Positions 12,456 through 15,463 of a stretch of 15,463 bases of DNA are shown in pieces. The stretch's first letter is position 1; each line of letters begins with the position of its first letter. Source of the stretch: Actinomycetes bacterium. Lineage in GTDB: Bacteria > Actinomycetota > Actinomycetes > Actinomycetales > Demequinaceae. Where the stretch lies: the NCBI GenBank assembly GCA_023428185.1, contig JAEYYZ010000160.1, positions 1 through 15,463 of the forward strand, read 5' to 3'. The position numbers and the translations under genes are program-made. Below the pieces are notes generated by a model. The model saw only the letters and a list, made by a program, of their open reading frames with translations, ran no database searches and was not told the DNA's origin.

Positions 12456-13140
12456 CTTCACCAGAGAAGAGCAATTGCTCCGTTCCGCGCCGCTCTTTGG
12501 GGGCATGGACGCGGATAGTGCGCGCTCGCTAGTCACGTCGATGGTGCGCCGTGAGTTCCCCAAGGGAGAGACCATCTTCCGTGAAGGCGAAGACGGGCAA
12601 GCCATGTACGTGGTGGTGAAGGGCAAGGTTAAGCTCGCCCGCACCGCTCGGGACGGACGCGAGAACCTGCTCGCCCTCTTGGGTGTGGGCGACATGTTCG
12701 GCGAACTGTCTGTCTTTGACCCGGGACCGCGACTCTCCCGCGCGCACGCCGTGGAAGACACCGTGGTGTATGAATTGCCCAAGCACATCCTGGACTCATG
12801 GCTTGATGACCACTTGGAGATGTCTCGCCACATGTTGCGAGCGTTGGCTCAGCGCATTCGCCGCACGTCCAACACCATGGCCGACTTGATTTTCTCCGAT
12901 GTCCCTGGCCGCGTTGCCAAGGCCATCTTGGACTTGGGCCACCGCTTTGGACGCATGGAACGCGGACACGTTACGGTTCGCCACGGCCTCACTCAGGAGG
13001 AGTTGGCCCAACTGGTGGGTGCGTCGCGAGAGACAGTCAACAAGGCGCTCGCGGACTTCGCCTCGCGTGGATGGATTGACGTCCACATTGGCGCCGTGGA
13101 GGTCTACGAGCCGGAGCGATTGCGCGCTCGCTCGCGCTAA
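12448..13140 (+). CDS. crp: Crp/Fnr-family cAMP receptor-type regulator (GlxR/Rv3676-like)
   Basis: A 230-aa global regulator. Residues about 5-120 form the cyclic-nucleotide-binding barrel with GDMFGELSVFDPGPR at 81-95; the long dimerisation helix follows (about 122-150); then a winged helix with LTQEELAQLVGASRETVNKA as the helix-turn-helix at 181-200. The segment ADLIFSDVPGRVAKAILDL closely resembles M. tuberculosis Crp (Rv3676) and corynebacterial GlxR. There is no N-terminal cysteine cluster, which argues against Fnr. G85, E86 and R95 of the cAMP pocket are present, but the residue after R95 is L96, where Crp proteins usually have Ser or Thr, and position 141 is Ser where Rv3676 has Asn (from memory). 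The start overlaps the RsiG-like gene by 8 bp. Confidence 0.93.
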   Translation: MPDFTREEQLLRSAPLFGGMDADSARSLVTSMVRREFPKGETIFREGEDGQAMYVVVKGKVKLARTARDGRENLLALLGVGDMFGELSVFDPGPRLSRAHAVEDTVVYELPKHILDSWLDDHLEMSRHMLRALAQRIRRTSNTMADLIFSDVPGRVAKAILDLGHRFGRMERGHVTVRHGLTQEELAQLVGASRETVNKALADFASRGWIDVHIGAVEVYEPERLRARSR

Positions 13141-13150
13141 TGCACTCGGA

Positions 13151-13612
13151 CTAGTCCTTCACCGCTACAACGAGTTCCACTTCCACTGCTGCGCCAAGCG
13201 GTAACGCCGCCACGCCCACCGCAGAGCGCACGTGCTTGCCGGCTTCACCGAAGATCTCGCCCAAGACGTCCGATGCGCCATTCATCACCGCGGGTTGCTG
13301 GGTGAAGTCCGGTGCGCTGGACACGTAGCCCACCACGCGCACCACACGAGTGATGTTGTCGATCCCGCCAGCAACCTCAGCGGCCGCCGCCACGGCATTC
13401 AACGCCGCCACGCGGGCCGCAAACGCCGCATCTTCCACGGAGACGTCTGCACCCGCATGCCCCGTAGCTACCAGCGACCCCTCGCGTATCGGTAATTGCC
13501 CAGAGGTGTAGACAAGGTCACCGTGGCGCGAGGCAGGAATATAGCTGCCAGCGGGGGTCGCTACCGGGGGGAGAACGATGCCAAGGCGCGTGAGAGCTTC
13601 GCTAGCGCTCAT
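13151..13612 (-). CDS. ridA: RidA-family enamine/imine deaminase
   Basis: A 153-aa YjgF/YER057c/UK114-family protein, cytoplasmic, typically trimeric. RidA hydrolyses reactive enamines such as 2-aminoacrylate released by PLP enzymes. Family landmarks are VYTSGQLP at 34-41, the catalytic arginine R129 in HVRSAVGVAALPLG, and E144 fifteen residues later, matching the R105/E120 pair of E. coli RidA. I chose the ATG at 13612, whose ATGA overlaps the stop of a 50-aa upstream gene; longer in-frame starts run through that gene. It is about 20 residues longer than E. coli RidA, mainly at the N-terminus, as in actinobacterial versions near crp. Its stop lies 10 bp from the convergent crp stop. Confidence 0.93.
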   Translation of the reverse strand: MSASEALTRLGIVLPPVATPAGSYIPASRHGDLVYTSGQLPIREGSLVATGHAGADVSVEDAAFAARVAALNAVAAAAEVAGGIDNITRVVRVVGYVSSAPDFTQQPAVMNGASDVLGEIFGEAGKHVRSAVGVAALPLGAAVEVELVVAVKD

Positions 13613-13761
13613 GCGCGAGGACGCTTGAGATAAGCAACCAGTCCGCCAGTGGGGCCTTGGATGACGGTCACGAGTTCCCATCCGTCCTCTCCCCATTGGT
13701 CCAAGATTTGCTTGGTGGCATGCTCAATGAGCGGAACAGTGGAATACTCCCAAGTGGTCAT
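13609..13761 (-). CDS. DUF4177-like 50-aa protein
   Basis: A 50-aa protein starting MTTWEYSTVPLIEHATKQIL and containing DQWGEDGWELVTV, the compact beta-alpha-beta pattern with a terminal GWELV that marks DUF4177. It then reads IQGPTGGLVAYLKRPRA and stops. The stop overlaps the ridA start (ATGA), so the two are coupled. A gene of this size beside ridA also occurs, as I remember it, in the mycobacterial crp-ponA2 region. TAGGCT lies exactly at -12 to -7 before the ATG at 13761, and no Shine-Dalgarno is present, so the mRNA is probably leaderless. Function is unknown. Confidence 0.82.
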   Translation of the reverse strand: MTTWEYSTVPLIEHATKQILDQWGEDGWELVTVIQGPTGGLVAYLKRPRA

Positions 13762-13767
13762 GCACCG

Positions 13768-13773
13768 AGCCTA
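13768..13773 (-). promoter_or_regulatory. Leaderless promoter -10 of the DUF4177-ridA unit
   Basis: TAGGCT on the minus strand, six bases (CGGTGC), then the ATG at 13761. It is divergent from the PBP promoter 76 bp away. The gap also holds two small inverted repeats: AGCGG-N4-CCGCT (13782-13795) and GCGCC-TT-GGCGC (13830-13841). Confidence 0.55.
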
Positions 13774-13848
13774 GACCCGCCAGCGGGGAACCGCTAAGGC
13801 TTGCCGCTCGTTGCCGAGGCGACTTGTATGCGCCTTGGCGCCACCACG

Positions 13849-13854
13849 TAAGGT
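13849..13854 (+). promoter_or_regulatory. Leaderless promoter -10 of the PBP gene
   Basis: TAAGGT, then six bases (TGATAC), then the ATG at 13861. No ribosome site is present. TTGTAT at 13824-13829 is a possible -35 with a long 19-bp spacer. The GCGCC-TT-GGCGC palindrome lies between the two elements and could act as an operator. Confidence 0.55.
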
Positions 13855-13860
13855 TGATAC

Positions 13861-15463
13861 ATGGGTTTCCTCACCTCCGACCGCGCGCGTCGCGACGGAC
13901 GCGTCACTTTCGTCCAATTGCTGACGGCGCTGGCTGGCTTTGTGGCCTTCTCGGTCATGGGCGGCATCTTGCTGGCAGGGCTCGCCTTGCCGGCCGTGAC
14001 CGTTGCTGGAACCGCCGCCAACGGCACCGCCACCATCTTTGAGGCACTGCCGCAGGAGTTCGACAACACCGACTTGCCGCAGTCCTCGTACATCTATGAC
14101 TCCCGCGGCGAGCACTTGCTGGCGACCTTCTTTGTGCAGAACCGCAAGGTCGTGCCGTTGGAGGAGATTTCGCCCTTCATGCAGATGGCAGTGGTGGCTG
14201 TGGAAGACAAGCGCTTCTGGCAGCACAACGGCGTGGACGGCGAGGGTCTGTTGCGCGCTGCGTACTTGACGGTCACTGCCGATGACCTTCAAGGTGCATC
14301 CACCCTGACTCAGCAGTTAGTTAAGAACACATTGCGTGAGGCCGCCGAAGCCTCTGGCGACACGGAAGCGGCCAAGGCCGCTACCGAAGTGTCGCTTGAG
14401 CGCAAGATTCGTGAGTGGCGCCTAGCCCTCGCCTACGAGGAGAAACTCAACAGCATTCACGGCAACGTGTGTACTGAGGATCCCAAGGTGGACTGCGGCA
14501 AGGAGCAAATCCTCGAGTCCTACCTCAACATCGCGCAGTTTGGTCCGTCGGTGTATGGCGTGGAAGCGGCGGCTCAGTTCTACTTTGGAATCCCCGCGAG
14601 CGAGTTGGACGCACTGCAGGCCGCGACCATCGCTGGCATCACCCAGAACCCCAGCAAATGGGACCCAGTGCGCAACCCCGAGAACTCCACCATTCGCCGC
14701 AACATCGTGCTTGGCGTGATGCGTGACCAGCAGATGATTACCAACGTCGAGTACTACCAGTTCTCGCGCACTCCCATCGAAGACTCGTTGAACCTGACGT
14801 ACCCCAAGTTCTCGTGCGCCGCCTCAGACCTTGCACCGTTCTTTTGCGACTACGTCACCAAGGTGATCGGCAAGGACGAAGCATTCAAGGGTGAGGGCCT
14901 CAACCTGCTCTACCGCGGTGGCCTCAACATCATCACCACTCTTGATGTGAACGCGCAGGCGGCGGCAAACGAGGAACTCACGGCTACTATCCCCCCTGGT
15001 GATGAGTCAGGCTTAGCGACCGCACTTGTTGCTCTCGATAACCCCACGGGCAACATTCTTGCGATGTCCCAGAACCGCGCCTTTGACCCCACCTCCAAGG
15101 AACCTAACTCCACCGCCATCAACTATGCCGTGGACCGCGAGATGGGTGGTTCACGAGGCTTCTCGCCTGGATCATCCTTCAAACCGGTGATTCTGGCGGA
15201 GTGGTTGCGCACGGGCCACTCGCTCAACCAGGTGGTATCCGGATCAATCCGTGAATGGCAACTCAAGGATTGGCGCGCCAACTGTGAGGGTGGAGGCGGC
15301 TATGTGGGCACGTGGAAGCCAGGCAACTCAGAAGGCCTCGCCGCCGTCCAGCAGCCCGTGTGGCAAGCCACCGCCAACTCCGTGAATACCGCGTACGTTG
15401 CCATGGCGAGCCAACTCGACCTTTGCGACGTCCGCAACACCGCGGAGGCCATGGGCTTCCACC
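13861..15463 (+). CDS. Class A penicillin-binding protein, PonA2-like (3' end outside window)
   Basis: Bifunctional peptidoglycan synthase: glycosyltransferase plus transpeptidase, anchored in the membrane. The visible 534 residues start with a short cytoplasmic basic stretch and one membrane helix (about 18-45). The GT51 domain follows, with catalytic E115 in VAVEDKRFWQHNGVD and the STLTQQLVKN motif at 147-156. The transpeptidase domain has the nucleophile motif S438-S-F-K441 within FSPGSSFKP and S507-V-N509. The KTG motif and any C-terminal PASTA domain lie beyond the window. The GT domain contains an inserted segment (about 197-215) with C204 and C212. The neighbourhood (nth, crp, ridA) suggests the PonA2 lineage. 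The start is supported by a leaderless TANNNT-N6-ATG arrangement. Confidence 0.95.
   Translation, partial: MGFLTSDRARRDGRVTFVQLLTALAGFVAFSVMGGILLAGLALPAVTVAGTAANGTATIFEALPQEFDNTDLPQSSYIYDSRGEHLLATFFVQNRKVVPLEEISPFMQMAVVAVEDKRFWQHNGVDGEGLLRAAYLTVTADDLQGASTLTQQLVKNTLREAAEASGDTEAAKAATEVSLERKIREWRLALAYEEKLNSIHGNVCTEDPKVDCGKEQILESYLNIAQFGPSVYGVEAAAQFYFGIPASELDALQAATIAGITQNPSKWDPVRNPENSTIRRNIVLGVMRDQQMITNVEYYQFSRTPIEDSLNLTYPKFSCAASDLAPFFCDYVTKVIGKDEAFKGEGLNLLYRGGLNIITTLDVNAQAAANEELTATIPPGDESGLATALVALDNPTGNILAMSQNRAFDPTSKEPNSTAINYAVDREMGGSRGFSPGSSFKPVILAEWLRTGHSLNQVVSGSIREWQLKDWRANCEGGGGYVGTWKPGNSEGLAAVQQPVWQATANSVNTAYVAMASQLDLCDVRNTAEAMGFH

Noticed and set aside
12138..12833. 231-codon minus-strand frame opposite the RsiG-like gene and crp
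   Set aside because: Crp on the plus strand is unambiguous; the antisense product is serine- and arginine-rich without motifs.
13771..14292. 173-codon minus-strand frame at the PBP start
   Set aside because: It overlaps the PBP coding start and the divergent promoter region, and has no family features.

Overview
The window reads as chromosomal DNA of a high-GC Gram-positive bacterium (Actinomycetota). Micrococcales is my best guess. The evidence is the gene content: ClpC with two Clp_N repeats, a DUF2516 protein, a GlnR-type orphan regulator, an actinobacterial nitrobindin-like protein, and a Crp protein of the mycobacterial type beside nth and a class A PBP. Start regions also fit, since several genes appear to lack any 5' leader, which is common in this phylum. 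I see no IS element, phage gene, CRISPR array, tRNA or rRNA. The genus is not resolved.

Layout. 1-2511 (minus): clpC, cut at its 3' end by the window edge. 2512-2760: a control region with a ClgR-like operator cluster serving clpC and an AT-rich promoter packed with CGATA-type repeats serving the opposite strand. 2761-3611 (plus): a two-gene module, a DUF2975-like four-helix membrane protein and an XRE regulator overlapping by 4 bp. 3659-9155 (minus): a long run of tightly packed genes. In transcription order these are an unrecognised polytopic membrane protein, a membrane-anchored thioredoxin, DUF4395 and DsrE. After a 76-bp gap come a 36-aa membrane microprotein, a nitrobindin-like protein, YgfZ, a Phd/VapB-type antitoxin, a PIN toxin, DUF2516 and D-aminoacyl-tRNA deacylase. 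9212-11236 (plus): glnR and nhaA. 11243-11935 (minus): nth, convergent with nhaA. 12045-13140 (plus): an RsiG-like helical protein overlapping crp. 13151-13761 (minus): a 50-aa DUF4177-like protein coupled to ridA. 13861 to the right edge (plus): a class A penicillin-binding protein, cut at its 3' end.

How the parts fit. Most genes are housekeeping: proteolysis, tRNA proofreading, Fe-S maintenance, base excision repair, nitrogen control, pH/Na+ homeostasis, cAMP signalling, enamine detoxification and cell-wall synthesis. The nth, crp, ridA, PBP order matches, from memory, the Mycobacterium tuberculosis nth-crp-ponA2 neighbourhood in compact form. The less ordinary parts are three consecutive CxxC proteins (thioredoxin, DUF4395, DsrE), the microprotein start-stop coupled to the nitrobindin gene, an RsiG-family protein whose c-di-GMP signature looks eroded, a Crp with substitutions in its cAMP pocket, a toxin-antitoxin pair inside a housekeeping run, and a repeated TANNNT-N6-ATG start arrangement that predicts leaderless mRNAs for four genes.

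All family calls were made by reading the sequence. No database search was run.
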